From the NCBI GenBank assembly GCA_963747735.1, contig CAVVGE010000004.1:434001-498000 (forward strand): 64,000 bases of DNA, in the 5' to 3' direction. Under the pieces are notes generated by a model that made no database searches, had not been told where the DNA came from, and saw only the letters and a program-made list of their open reading frames with translations. Below, in pieces: positions 57,065 to 64,000 of this stretch. How positions within the stretch are numbered: position 1 is the stretch's first letter; every line of letters begins with the position of its first letter. Origin of the DNA: AP-15 sp963747735 (GTDB lineage Bacteria; Pseudomonadota; Alphaproteobacteria; ATCC43930; CGMCC-115725). Position numbers and translations under genes: made by a program.

Positions 57065-58171
57065 ATGAAGGAAAGCATGTCGACAGAACCGGAGATTTTG
57101 CTTGGCCGAAAGGGCGGGCTCGCCACGCTGACGATTAACCGGCCGCAGGCGCTCAATGCGCTGACCCTCCGCAACTATCGCCGGTTCGCCCCGGCGCTGG
57201 CCGGCTGGGCCGGGGATCCGACCGTGCACGCGGTGGTCGTGCGCGGCGCCGGGGGCCGCGCCTTTTGTGTCGGTGGCGATGTGCGCGCGATCTACGCGGC
57301 GGGACGCGGGATCGGCGGCGAGCGCGAGCTGACCGCGGTCTTCTTCCGCGAGGAATACCAGCTGATCCGCGCCATTCACCGGTTCCCGAAGCCCTATATC
57401 GCGATCATCGACGGGGCCACGATGGGCGGCGGCGCCGGCATTTCGGTCAACGGCGCCTGGCGCCTCGCCACCGAGCGGACGCTGTTCGCGATGCCGGAGA
57501 CCGGGATCGGCCTGTTCCCCGATGTCGGCGCGACCCGCTTCTTAAACCGCTGCCCCGGCCGGATCGGCCGCTATCTCGGCCTGACCGGCGCCCGGCTCGA
57601 GGCCGCCGACGCGCTCTATTGCGGCTTTGCCACCCATGTCGTGAGGCAAGACAGTGTCGAGGCGCTGATTGCCGAGCTCGCCCGGGCAAGCTGGGAAGGG
57701 GCGCGCGAGCACCAGCAGGTCGAGGCCGCCCTGTCGCAATTTGCGGTCGATCCCGGTCCGGCGCCGCTCGCGGCATTGCGCCCGGCGATCGACCGCTGCT
57801 TTGCCGGGGCCAGCATCGAGGCGATCCTCGATGCGCTCGATAGCGAAGCCGCGGGCGGCCCGGAGGCCGGCTGGGCGGCGCAGACGCGCGCCGGATTGCT
57901 GGCGAAATCCCCGACCAGCCTCAAAGTCACCTTGCGCCAGCTCGCGATCGGGCACGGCTTCGATGTCGAGGAAGCACTGGTGCTCGAATACCGGCTGACC
58001 CAGCATTTCATGGCCGCCCACGATTTCTACGAAGGCGTCCGGGCGCTGCTGATCGACAAGGACCAGGCGCCACAATGGCGCCCCGGCACGCTCGAAGCGG
58101 TCAGCGAGACGATTGTCGATGGCTATTTCGCGCCGCTCGGGGCAAGCGAGCTGCGGTTTGCTCAGTCGTAG
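57065..58171 (+). CDS. 3-hydroxyisobutyryl-CoA hydrolase (enoyl-CoA hydratase family)
   Basis: Crotonase-fold enzyme of valine breakdown. 368 residues from ATG 57065; MSTEPE at 57077 is an alternative. Blocks: GLATLTINRPQALNALTL, FCVGGDVRAIYAAG (oxyanion hole), YIAIIDGATMGGGAGISVNGAWRLATERTLFAMPETGIGLFPDVGATRFLNR with the HIBYL-CoA hydrolase Glu/Asp pair, and LAKSPTSLKVTLRQL. Length and the C-terminal domain fit the hydrolase rather than a short hydratase. Confidence 0.9.
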   Translation: MKESMSTEPEILLGRKGGLATLTINRPQALNALTLRNYRRFAPALAGWAGDPTVHAVVVRGAGGRAFCVGGDVRAIYAAGRGIGGERELTAVFFREEYQLIRAIHRFPKPYIAIIDGATMGGGAGISVNGAWRLATERTLFAMPETGIGLFPDVGATRFLNRCPGRIGRYLGLTGARLEAADALYCGFATHVVRQDSVEALIAELARASWEGAREHQQVEAALSQFAVDPGPAPLAALRPAIDRCFAGASIEAILDALDSEAAGGPEAGWAAQTRAGLLAKSPTSLKVTLRQLAIGHGFDVEEALVLEYRLTQHFMAAHDFYEGVRALLIDKDQAPQWRPGTLEAVSETIVDGYFAPLGASELRFAQS

Positions 58172-58274
58172 GCGACGAGCCGCGCTCTTTCGTATTCGAG
58201 GAAACCCTCGGGATCGGCCTCGCCCGGCGCCGCCCGGCCATCGGCGACCGGCACCGCCGCAGCATGCGGGCGGC

Positions 58275-59864
58275 TCAAACGGCGTCAGCCACCTTTTTCC
58301 CGTTGGGGCTGCCGAGCCCGGTGCAGGCGTCCCATCCGGCGGCGGCGGCAAAGCTGCCGTTGTTGCCACCGGTGACGTCGCGCAAGGCGCCCCGATTGAC
58401 ATAGAGGTGCGGGTTGATAAAGCCGGCGGGCTTGGCTTTCGCCGAATTGACCCGCGCGATCAGCCCGGCCCACAGCGGCGCCACCGCGCTCGTCCCGCCG
58501 ATGATCGTGTCGCGACCGTCGACCCGGACGTCATAGCCGGTCTCCGGGTCGGCGACCCCGCAAACATCCGGGACACCGCGCATCGCCAGCGGTTCTGCCC
58601 TGCCGGCCCGGCTGACGTGAAGCCCTTCCTGATACGCCGGCAGCGCGAAAAAGCTGCTGACGCCGCCGCCGCTGGCGCCGCCCTGCGCGCCGTCGTTCCA
58701 CACCGTCTCGGCGGTGATCGCGGTCGCCGAAGCGGTGAGGCGGCTGCCGCCGCAGGCCAGCGCATGCGGGCTCGACGCCGGGAAGTCGACGTGATCGGCG
58801 CCGTCCCCGACCCCGTCGCCGGAGCCGTCGTCGCCCGATGCGACGCACACCGTTATGCCCATCGCGGCGGCCGCCTGAAACGCTTGGTCGAACGCCGTCA
58901 TCGCCTGCTGCGTCCAGCTCAATTCCGGCCCGCCCCAGCTGATCGAGATCACCGAGGGCTTGTTTTTGGCATCCATGATCGCGGTCGTCACCGCGTTGAC
59001 AAAGCCCATGTCGGTGTTGGGCGCGAAATAGACGACGATGTCGGCGCCCGGCGCCACCGCCCCGGCGACCTCGATATCGAGCATGACCTCGCCATCGGGC
59101 CCGTTGGGGTCGCCGGTCGCATGATTGTGGCCGTGATCGACCGAAACTGCCGTAACCTTGGGCGCGGCAATCTTCAGCCCCGAGAAGTATTTGGCGAGAT
59201 CGGCCGTCCGGTAGCCGCCGCCCAATTCGATGATGGCGATGCATTCGCCGTGTCCGGTTCCGGCTGGGAAGCCGTAGAGGGCGGCGAGCTCGGGTGGGGC
59301 AAACGAAGCCGAGGATGCATGCGCTGCGTGCCAGCGGACATTGCCTCGGGCCGGGTGAGCACGGAAATGCGGATGCGCCTGCGGCCGATTGTCGAGACCC
59401 ATGACCGCGACGACGACGCCGTTCAATTCGTCCGGCAGGTGGACCGGGCCGGTCCGGCCGCGATAGCTGCCGCCATCGTGCTCAAAGGTTTGCAGATCGA
59501 TCGCGAATGCGTCGTTGAACTGCGCCACCGTCCCGGACAGGACAACGGTGCGCCGCGCCGAATCCTGCTGGACAACGGCGAGCCCGTGCGCCTGAGCAAA
59601 TTGTGCCACGGCGGCAAGGTCCGCGGGATCGGCGCCGAATTGTTGCGCGAACTCTTCCCGCGTCAGGTGGGGATGGGATTGGTCGCCACCGGCGAGCCGC
59701 CGCACTCTGTCGGTCAAGTCGCCTGCGGCACGCGCGCGCACCACGACGGCGGCTTCGAGCCGCTCGTCGGGATCGGCCTTTCCGATCGACCGCGCTCCCG
59801 GCAGCGGCTGCCTTTCGCTCCCCGCGATTGGATGTGTTGGCATGGGCTGCTCTCCCTGCGACAA
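58275..59864 (-). CDS. S53 family serine-carboxyl peptidase (sedolisin/kumamolisin-like)
   Basis: 529-residue protease. An N-terminal propeptide (activation domain; LPGARSIGKADPDERLEAAVVVRARAAG onward) precedes the catalytic domain starting about PPELAALYGFPAGTG. The triad is visible: Glu259 and Asp263 in GEVMLDIEVAGAV, Ser459 in GGTSAVAPLWAG, and the oxyanion Asp in CVASGDDGSGDG. No signal peptide is seen although the family usually acts outside the cell at acid pH. A C-terminal Ca-binding region (GNNGSFAAAAGWDACTGLG) is present. Divergent from fhs. Confidence 0.92.
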   Translation of the reverse strand: MSQGEQPMPTHPIAGSERQPLPGARSIGKADPDERLEAAVVVRARAAGDLTDRVRRLAGGDQSHPHLTREEFAQQFGADPADLAAVAQFAQAHGLAVVQQDSARRTVVLSGTVAQFNDAFAIDLQTFEHDGGSYRGRTGPVHLPDELNGVVVAVMGLDNRPQAHPHFRAHPARGNVRWHAAHASSASFAPPELAALYGFPAGTGHGECIAIIELGGGYRTADLAKYFSGLKIAAPKVTAVSVDHGHNHATGDPNGPDGEVMLDIEVAGAVAPGADIVVYFAPNTDMGFVNAVTTAIMDAKNKPSVISISWGGPELSWTQQAMTAFDQAFQAAAAMGITVCVASGDDGSGDGVGDGADHVDFPASSPHALACGGSRLTASATAITAETVWNDGAQGGASGGGVSSFFALPAYQEGLHVSRAGRAEPLAMRGVPDVCGVADPETGYDVRVDGRDTIIGGTSAVAPLWAGLIARVNSAKAKPAGFINPHLYVNRGALRDVTGGNNGSFAAAAGWDACTGLGSPNGKKVADAV

Positions 59865-60068
59865 TTGTTGCGCCGAGCGTTGCCGATAACGTCAACATAC
59901 CGTGCTTTCCCGACCTTTTTAAGGCGAGCACTCGGCTCGCGCGCGCTGACCGCGAGAACAGCTATGGGCCGCAGCGACAGGTCGAGCAAACCGCAGCGGG
60001 TCCAAACGGTTGCGCCCTCCCAGCCGAGGAGCTAAGACCGGCTCAGCACTCAGCATGGGAGAAGCGGC

Positions 60069-61769
60069 GTGGCGCGCGGCGAAGACCAGCACAAAAACCC
60101 GAAATCCAACATCGAGATTGCCCAGGAAGCCGAGATGCGCCCGATCGGCGCCATCGCCGAGAAGCTCGGCATCCCGGATTCGGCGATCGAGCCCTATGGC
60201 AAATACAAGGCCAAAATCGCGCTCGACTATGTCCGGGCGCTGCCCGAAAAGGCGAACGCCAAGCTCATCCTCGTCACCGCGATCACGCCGACCCCGGCCG
60301 GCGAAGGCAAGACGACGACCACGGTCGGGCTTGGCGACGCGCTCAACCTGCTCGGCAAAAAGGCGATGCTGTGCCTGCGCGAAGCGAGCATGGGGCCGTG
60401 CTTTGGCGTCAAGGGCGGGGCGGCCGGCGGCGGCTATGCCCAGGTCGTTCCGATGGAGGACATCAACCTCCATTTCACCGGCGATCTGCATGCGATCGGC
60501 GCCGCCAACAACCTGCTCGCCGCCCTCGTCGACAACCACATCTATTACGGCCTCGAGCCGCGCCTCGACCCGCGCCGGGTCACCTGGCGCCGCGCGATGG
60601 ACATGAACGACCGGGCATTGCGCTCGACGATCTCCTCGCTCGGCGGCGTCGCCAACGGCTATCCGCGCGAGGACGGGTTCGACATCACCGCCGCCTCGCA
60701 GGTGATGGCGACCTTCGCCCTGGCGACGAGCCTGCAGGATTTACAGCGCCGGCTCGGCAACATCCATGTCGGCCAGACGCGCGAGCGCAAGCCGGTGACC
60801 GCTTCCGACGTCAAGGCGGCTGGGTCGATGACGGCACTCCTCAAAGACGCGCTCGCGCCCAACCTGGTGCAGACGATCGAGCACAATCCGGTCTTTATTC
60901 ATGGCGGGCCGTTCGCCAACATCGCGCATGGCTGCAATTCGGTGATCGCCACGACCGCGGCGCTGAAGCTCGCCGATTACGTCGTCACCGAAGCCGGGTT
61001 CGGCGCCGATCTCGGGGCCGAGAAATTTATCGACATCAAATGCAGGAAGGCGGGGCTGCACCCGGCCGCGGCGGTGGTGGTGACGACGGTCAGGGCGTTG
61101 AAGATGCACGGCGGCGTGGCGCTCAACGCGTTGCGCGAGGAGAATGTCGAGGCGCTCGAAAAAGGTTTTGCCAATCTTCACCGGCATCTTGCCAACATCC
61201 GCCAGTTCGGGCTGCCGGCGGTGGTCTCGGTCAACCGGTTTAGCGCCGACACGCCGCGCGAGCACGAGCGGTTGAAGGAGCTGTGCGCCGCCGAGGGGGT
61301 GAAAGCGGTCATCGCCGACCATTGGGCGCAAGGCGGCGAGGGCGCGATCGAGCTCGCCCGCGAGGTCGTCGATCTCGCCGAAAGCGGCACGGCAAAGCTC
61401 AATTTTCTCTATCCCGACGAGATGCCGCTGATCGACAAGATCCGCACCATTGCCCAGCGCCTATACGGCGCCGCGGACATCGAGGCGGGGAAAGCGGTGC
61501 AGGACCAGCTCGCCCAGTTCCAGGACCAGGGCTACGGCCATTTCCCGGTTTGCATCGCCAAGACCCAGCTCAGCTTTTCGACCGACCCCAGCCTCAAGGG
61601 CGCGCCCAGCGGCCATACCGTGGCGGTGCGCGAGGTGCGCCTCTCGGCGGGCGCGGAGTTCGTCGTCGCGATCTGCGGCGAGATCATGACGATGCCGGGC
61701 CTGCCGCGCGTGCCGTCGGCGAACAACATCGAGGTCGATGCCGCAGGCAAGATCACCGGCCTCTTCTGA
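60069..61769 (+). CDS. fhs: formate--tetrahydrofolate ligase
   Basis: ATP-dependent formylation of tetrahydrofolate with formate, feeding one-carbon metabolism. GTG 60069, 566 residues: NIEIAQEAEMRPIGAIAEKLGIPDSAIEPYGKYKAK, P-loop-like TPTPAGEGKTTTTVGLGDAL, REASMGPCFGVKGGAAGGGYAQVVPMEDINLHFTGD, IAHGCNSVIATTAALKLADYVVTEAGFGADLGAEKF. All standard. The cyclo-ligase two genes on completes a folate theme. Confidence 0.96.
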   Translation: MARGEDQHKNPKSNIEIAQEAEMRPIGAIAEKLGIPDSAIEPYGKYKAKIALDYVRALPEKANAKLILVTAITPTPAGEGKTTTTVGLGDALNLLGKKAMLCLREASMGPCFGVKGGAAGGGYAQVVPMEDINLHFTGDLHAIGAANNLLAALVDNHIYYGLEPRLDPRRVTWRRAMDMNDRALRSTISSLGGVANGYPREDGFDITAASQVMATFALATSLQDLQRRLGNIHVGQTRERKPVTASDVKAAGSMTALLKDALAPNLVQTIEHNPVFIHGGPFANIAHGCNSVIATTAALKLADYVVTEAGFGADLGAEKFIDIKCRKAGLHPAAAVVVTTVRALKMHGGVALNALREENVEALEKGFANLHRHLANIRQFGLPAVVSVNRFSADTPREHERLKELCAAEGVKAVIADHWAQGGEGAIELAREVVDLAESGTAKLNFLYPDEMPLIDKIRTIAQRLYGAADIEAGKAVQDQLAQFQDQGYGHFPVCIAKTQLSFSTDPSLKGAPSGHTVAVREVRLSAGAEFVVAICGEIMTMPGLPRVPSANNIEVDAAGKITGLF

Positions 61770-61781
61770 GGTGCGAAAGCA

Positions 61782-62216
61782 ATGCCGATGAAGCTCGCCG
61801 AAGCAACCGAGTTGGCCTACCCGCGCAAGCTTGTCGAGCAGATCATTCTTGGCTTGTCGAACCCGCTCAATCGCCACCTCGTCAAATTGGTCGGGTTCGA
61901 GTTTTCGCCGGAGCTGCGGCACCATTTCCGCCGCGAGCTGCGCACCTGGCTGAATGAAATTCAGGCGCTGCGGCTCAAGCCGAACAGCCGAACCGGCTCG
62001 TTCAAATTCTATTTCGACCTGCTTTACGACTATCCTTTCGGGGGCATCGAAATTCGCAACATGCAGGCAATCATCGATCTGGTTGCCGACGAATACGAAG
62101 ACGCGCGGCCGACAAAGCAGGCGGCGGAGATGGCGCGCTGGCTAAGGGATTTCCATACCCGTTTGGCCGAGCGCTTGCACAATGGCGAAGACGGGCTCGA
62201 TCTGATCCCGGAATAG
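61782..62216 (+). CDS. hypothetical protein between fhs and the folate cyclo-ligase
   Basis: 144 residues, MPMKLAEATELAYPRKL to DGLDLIPE; no family recognised. It is soluble, likely helical, with a positively charged middle (HHFRRELRTWLNEIQALRLKPNSRTG) and an aromatic stretch SFKFYFDLLYDYPFGGIEIRN. Twelve bases after fhs and 16 before the cyclo-ligase, all on one strand, suggest one operon and perhaps a link to one-carbon metabolism, but this is position only. Confidence 0.75.
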   Translation: MPMKLAEATELAYPRKLVEQIILGLSNPLNRHLVKLVGFEFSPELRHHFRRELRTWLNEIQALRLKPNSRTGSFKFYFDLLYDYPFGGIEIRNMQAIIDLVADEYEDARPTKQAAEMARWLRDFHTRLAERLHNGEDGLDLIPE

Positions 62217-62232
62217 CGATCGGGACCCGAAG

Positions 62233-62835
62233 GTGGAGCTTGCCGCGGTAAAGGTATGGCGGAGGGCCGAGCGCGAGCGCCTGCTGGCATTGCGCACCGG
62301 CACCGACCCGGCGCAGCGCCGCGCATGGGGCAGCGCGATCGAGCCGCGCCTGCGCGTGCTGCTCGCCGAGCGGCCGGGGATCACCCTCGGCGTCTATTGG
62401 CCGTTCCGCGCCGAGTTCGACCCGCGCCCGCTGGTCGATCGGCTGATCGCCGACGGCTATGGCGTCGCGCTCCCGGTTGTCATCGAAAAAAAAGGGCCGC
62501 TCGAATACCGCGCCTGGCGACCGGGCGAGCCGCTCGTCAATGGCGTGTGGAACATTCCGGTCCCGGAAAAGCGCGACATCGTCGTGCCGCAGGCGGTGCT
62601 GGCGCCGCTCGTCGGCTTTGACCGGGAAGGCTACCGGCTCGGCTATGGCGGCGGCTATTTCGACCGGACTTTGGCGGCGCTAAAGCCGCGGCCGCTGGCG
62701 ATCGGTGTCGGTTTCGAAATGTCGTCGCTCGAAACCATCCATCCGCAGGATTTCGATATCCCGATGGATGCGATCGCAACCGAGGCCGGCCTGCGACGGC
62801 GACTGGCGTGCGATGGCGGGATTATATATGGTTAA
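62233..62835 (+). CDS. 5-formyltetrahydrofolate cyclo-ligase
   Basis: Converts 5-formyl-THF to 5,10-methenyl-THF with ATP. GTG 62233, 200 residues: KVWRRAERERLLALRTGTDPAQRR, LGVYWPFRAEFDPRPLVDRL, LPVVIEKKGPLEYRAW, and the ATP/folate block APLVGFDREGYRLGYGGGYFDRTLAAL. Ends IPMDAIATEAGLRRR, as in the family. It complements fhs upstream in folate one-carbon interconversion. Confidence 0.93.
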   Translation: MELAAVKVWRRAERERLLALRTGTDPAQRRAWGSAIEPRLRVLLAERPGITLGVYWPFRAEFDPRPLVDRLIADGYGVALPVVIEKKGPLEYRAWRPGEPLVNGVWNIPVPEKRDIVVPQAVLAPLVGFDREGYRLGYGGGYFDRTLAALKPRPLAIGVGFEMSSLETIHPQDFDIPMDAIATEAGLRRRLACDGGIIYG

Positions 62836-62868
62836 CGGCGTTCCACGCGATCGGAAAGGAAGCGCCCG

Positions 62869-63546
62869 ATGCCAGCTCGCCGACACCGCACGCGCCTCGA
62901 TCTGAAACAAGGAGCGATGGCGCTCGTCCTTGCCGGGTTTTCCGGTGTTGCCGCGCACGCCTCGGTGATCAGCCCGACACCGACCTTGACGCCGGCGAAC
63001 GGGGTTTATGCCGGCGAGGGTACGCCCGGCTGCTTTCCCACGGTCAATATTTGCGTCGGCGCCGGCACCTTCACGATCACGTCGGCGACGAGCTCCTTCG
63101 GCCCATCGGGTCAGGATATCGATATCGACGGTGTCTTCGCCGCGGCGCTGACCACCAATATCGGCCATCTTCCCCTTGGCCGGCTGACCTTGAGCGGGAG
63201 CGCGGAGGAGGCGGTCGCCGGCCGGCTCGGACCCGGCGATATCGGGACATGGTCGGCCAGCCTCTCCTCGCTCGACCTTTCCGGCATCGTCGAGGGCGAC
63301 CTCGTAACGGTCGGGCTCGATCCCAATAACCCGACCACAGGCACGGACTCGATCGCGCCGGCCGGCGCTGATTTCCTGATCACCAGCTTCTTCGACGTGT
63401 TCGCCGAGATATCGGTAGGGCCGCTCACGGTCTCCCGCGAACTGCGCATCGATCTGGTGCCGGTCCCGGAGCCGGCCACATTGGCCTTGCTCGGCCTGCC
63501 GCTCGCCGCGCTGGTTTGGCGTCGGCGCGGCCCAGCCCGAGGCTGA
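62869..63546 (+). CDS. secreted PEP-CTERM anchor protein
   Basis: 225 residues. A signal peptide (basic RRHRTRLDLK, hydrophobic ALVLAGFSGVAAHAS, cleavage near 31) is followed by a beta-rich body with repeated Ser/Thr and Gly. The C-terminus has the sorting signal VPEPATLALLGLPLAALVWRRRG: PEP motif, hydrophobic helix and arginine cluster. Such proteins are processed by exosortase, often with exopolysaccharide. No exosortase gene is in this window. Body function unknown. Confidence 0.9.
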   Translation: MPARRHRTRLDLKQGAMALVLAGFSGVAAHASVISPTPTLTPANGVYAGEGTPGCFPTVNICVGAGTFTITSATSSFGPSGQDIDIDGVFAAALTTNIGHLPLGRLTLSGSAEEAVAGRLGPGDIGTWSASLSSLDLSGIVEGDLVTVGLDPNNPTTGTDSIAPAGADFLITSFFDVFAEISVGPLTVSRELRIDLVPVPEPATLALLGLPLAALVWRRRGPARG

Positions 63547-63562
63547 GCCGCCGGCATCGCGC

Positions 63563-64000
63563 TTACTGCCGCGTGTATTTGACGACGCGGCGCACGCGGC
63601 CCCATTCGCCCGGCTGCACGACATAGAGGTCGCGGTGTGAATCGACCCAGATGCCGTGGCAGGAGCGGTGGATCGGGCCGCCCCAGCGCGCCAGCCGCTC
63701 GCCGTCCAGGGTCAGGATGCTGACCATGCCGCCATTGTGCTCGGGGATATAGACGATATCGTCCTTGTCGACATAAAAGAATGCCGGCCCGATCAGCTCG
63801 GTCGGCCAGACTTCCAGCAATTTTCCCATCTGGTCGAAGATCTGCACGCGGTCGTTTTCGCGATCGGCGACCAGCAAGCGCCCGCGCCGGTCGACCCACA
63901 CGCCGTGCGGCAGGTTGAACTGGCCCGGCCCATTCCCGGGCTCGCCCCAGGAAAAGAGATATTTGGCGTCGGCCGAAAATTTGTGGACGCGGGCGTTGCC
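63563..64000 (-). CDS. NHL-repeat beta-propeller protein, cut by window edge
   Basis: The 3' part of a gene running off the right edge; about 146 residues are visible. It reads GNARVHKFSADAKYLFSWGEPGNGPGQFNLPHGVWVDRRGRLLVADRENDRVQIF at the edge, then CHGIWVDSHRDLYVVQPGEW, near the same order as the protein at 48630-49589 (GNAKVHKYAPDGKLLMSWGEPG). It is clearly a paralogue. Start and full length are not visible. Confidence 0.85.
   Translation of the reverse strand, partial: GNARVHKFSADAKYLFSWGEPGNGPGQFNLPHGVWVDRRGRLLVADRENDRVQIFDQMGKLLEVWPTELIGPAFFYVDKDDIVYIPEHNGGMVSILTLDGERLARWGGPIHRSCHGIWVDSHRDLYVVQPGEWGRVRRVVKYTRQ

Overview
This 64 kb window is chromosomal DNA from a high-GC alphaproteobacterium, most likely Rhodospirillales-like. 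The left end carries the origin-proximal block typical of the class: hemE-hemH-hemJ-rho, then mnmE, mnmG-rsmG-parA-parB. A perfect 14-bp parS palindrome lies inside rsmG. Further right come the DUF484-xerC pair, priA, and an F1 ATP synthase operon in the usual atpH-A-G-D-C order. No rRNA, tRNA or CRISPR array was found. The species is not identified; the taxonomic call rests on gene order and protein flavour.

Layout: 1-3659 heme synthesis and Rho; 3878-7920 quinone reductase, DNA repair methyltransferase, DUF255 protein and a thioredoxin-like ferredoxin; 7917-15410 mnmE/mnmG/rsmG/parAB, interrupted at 9391-11254 by an AT-richer accessory patch (unknown gene, dead mnmG 5' fragment, MazEF-type toxin-antitoxin); 15412-21055 a truncated CobA-like protein, secreted proteins, an enolase-superfamily enzyme, FkbM methyltransferase and CoA-transferase; 21056-23690 a second accessory patch (leaderless small gene, truncated nucleotidyltransferase fused to a headless resolvase, an unknown low-GC gene, an IS remnant); 23703-28627 DUF2076, accA, xerD, aroK, aroB; 28639-34872 BolA and a catabolic set (acyl-CoA dehydrogenase, VOC, two LLM flavin enzymes, SMP-30, methyltransferase, SMR pump); 34874-38991 xerC-DUF484-priA; 39140-41752 a restriction-modification island; 42127-47392 atpHAGDC; 47452-63546 mixed metabolism (transketolase, pqiBCA, HIBYL-CoA hydrolase, S53 peptidase, formate-THF ligase with 5-formyl-THF cyclo-ligase, PEP-CTERM protein). 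hemE is cut at the left edge and an NHL-repeat protein at the right edge.

Two things stand out. First, seven conserved genes (mnmE, a periplasmic binding protein, a DUF2076 gene, accA, xerD, atpG, pqiC) are each broken by one single-base indel, usually one extra copy of a neighbouring base. Several are essential, so assembly or sequencing error is the simplest explanation, and these genes are annotated across the break. Second, the restriction-modification island holds an apparently intact BglII-like endonuclease and an SPPY-type methyltransferase, flanked by the wreckage of an older BglII-like endonuclease and an MT-A70 methylase. Dispersed palindromic repeats occur between genes and once, in frame, inside the G domain of mnmE.
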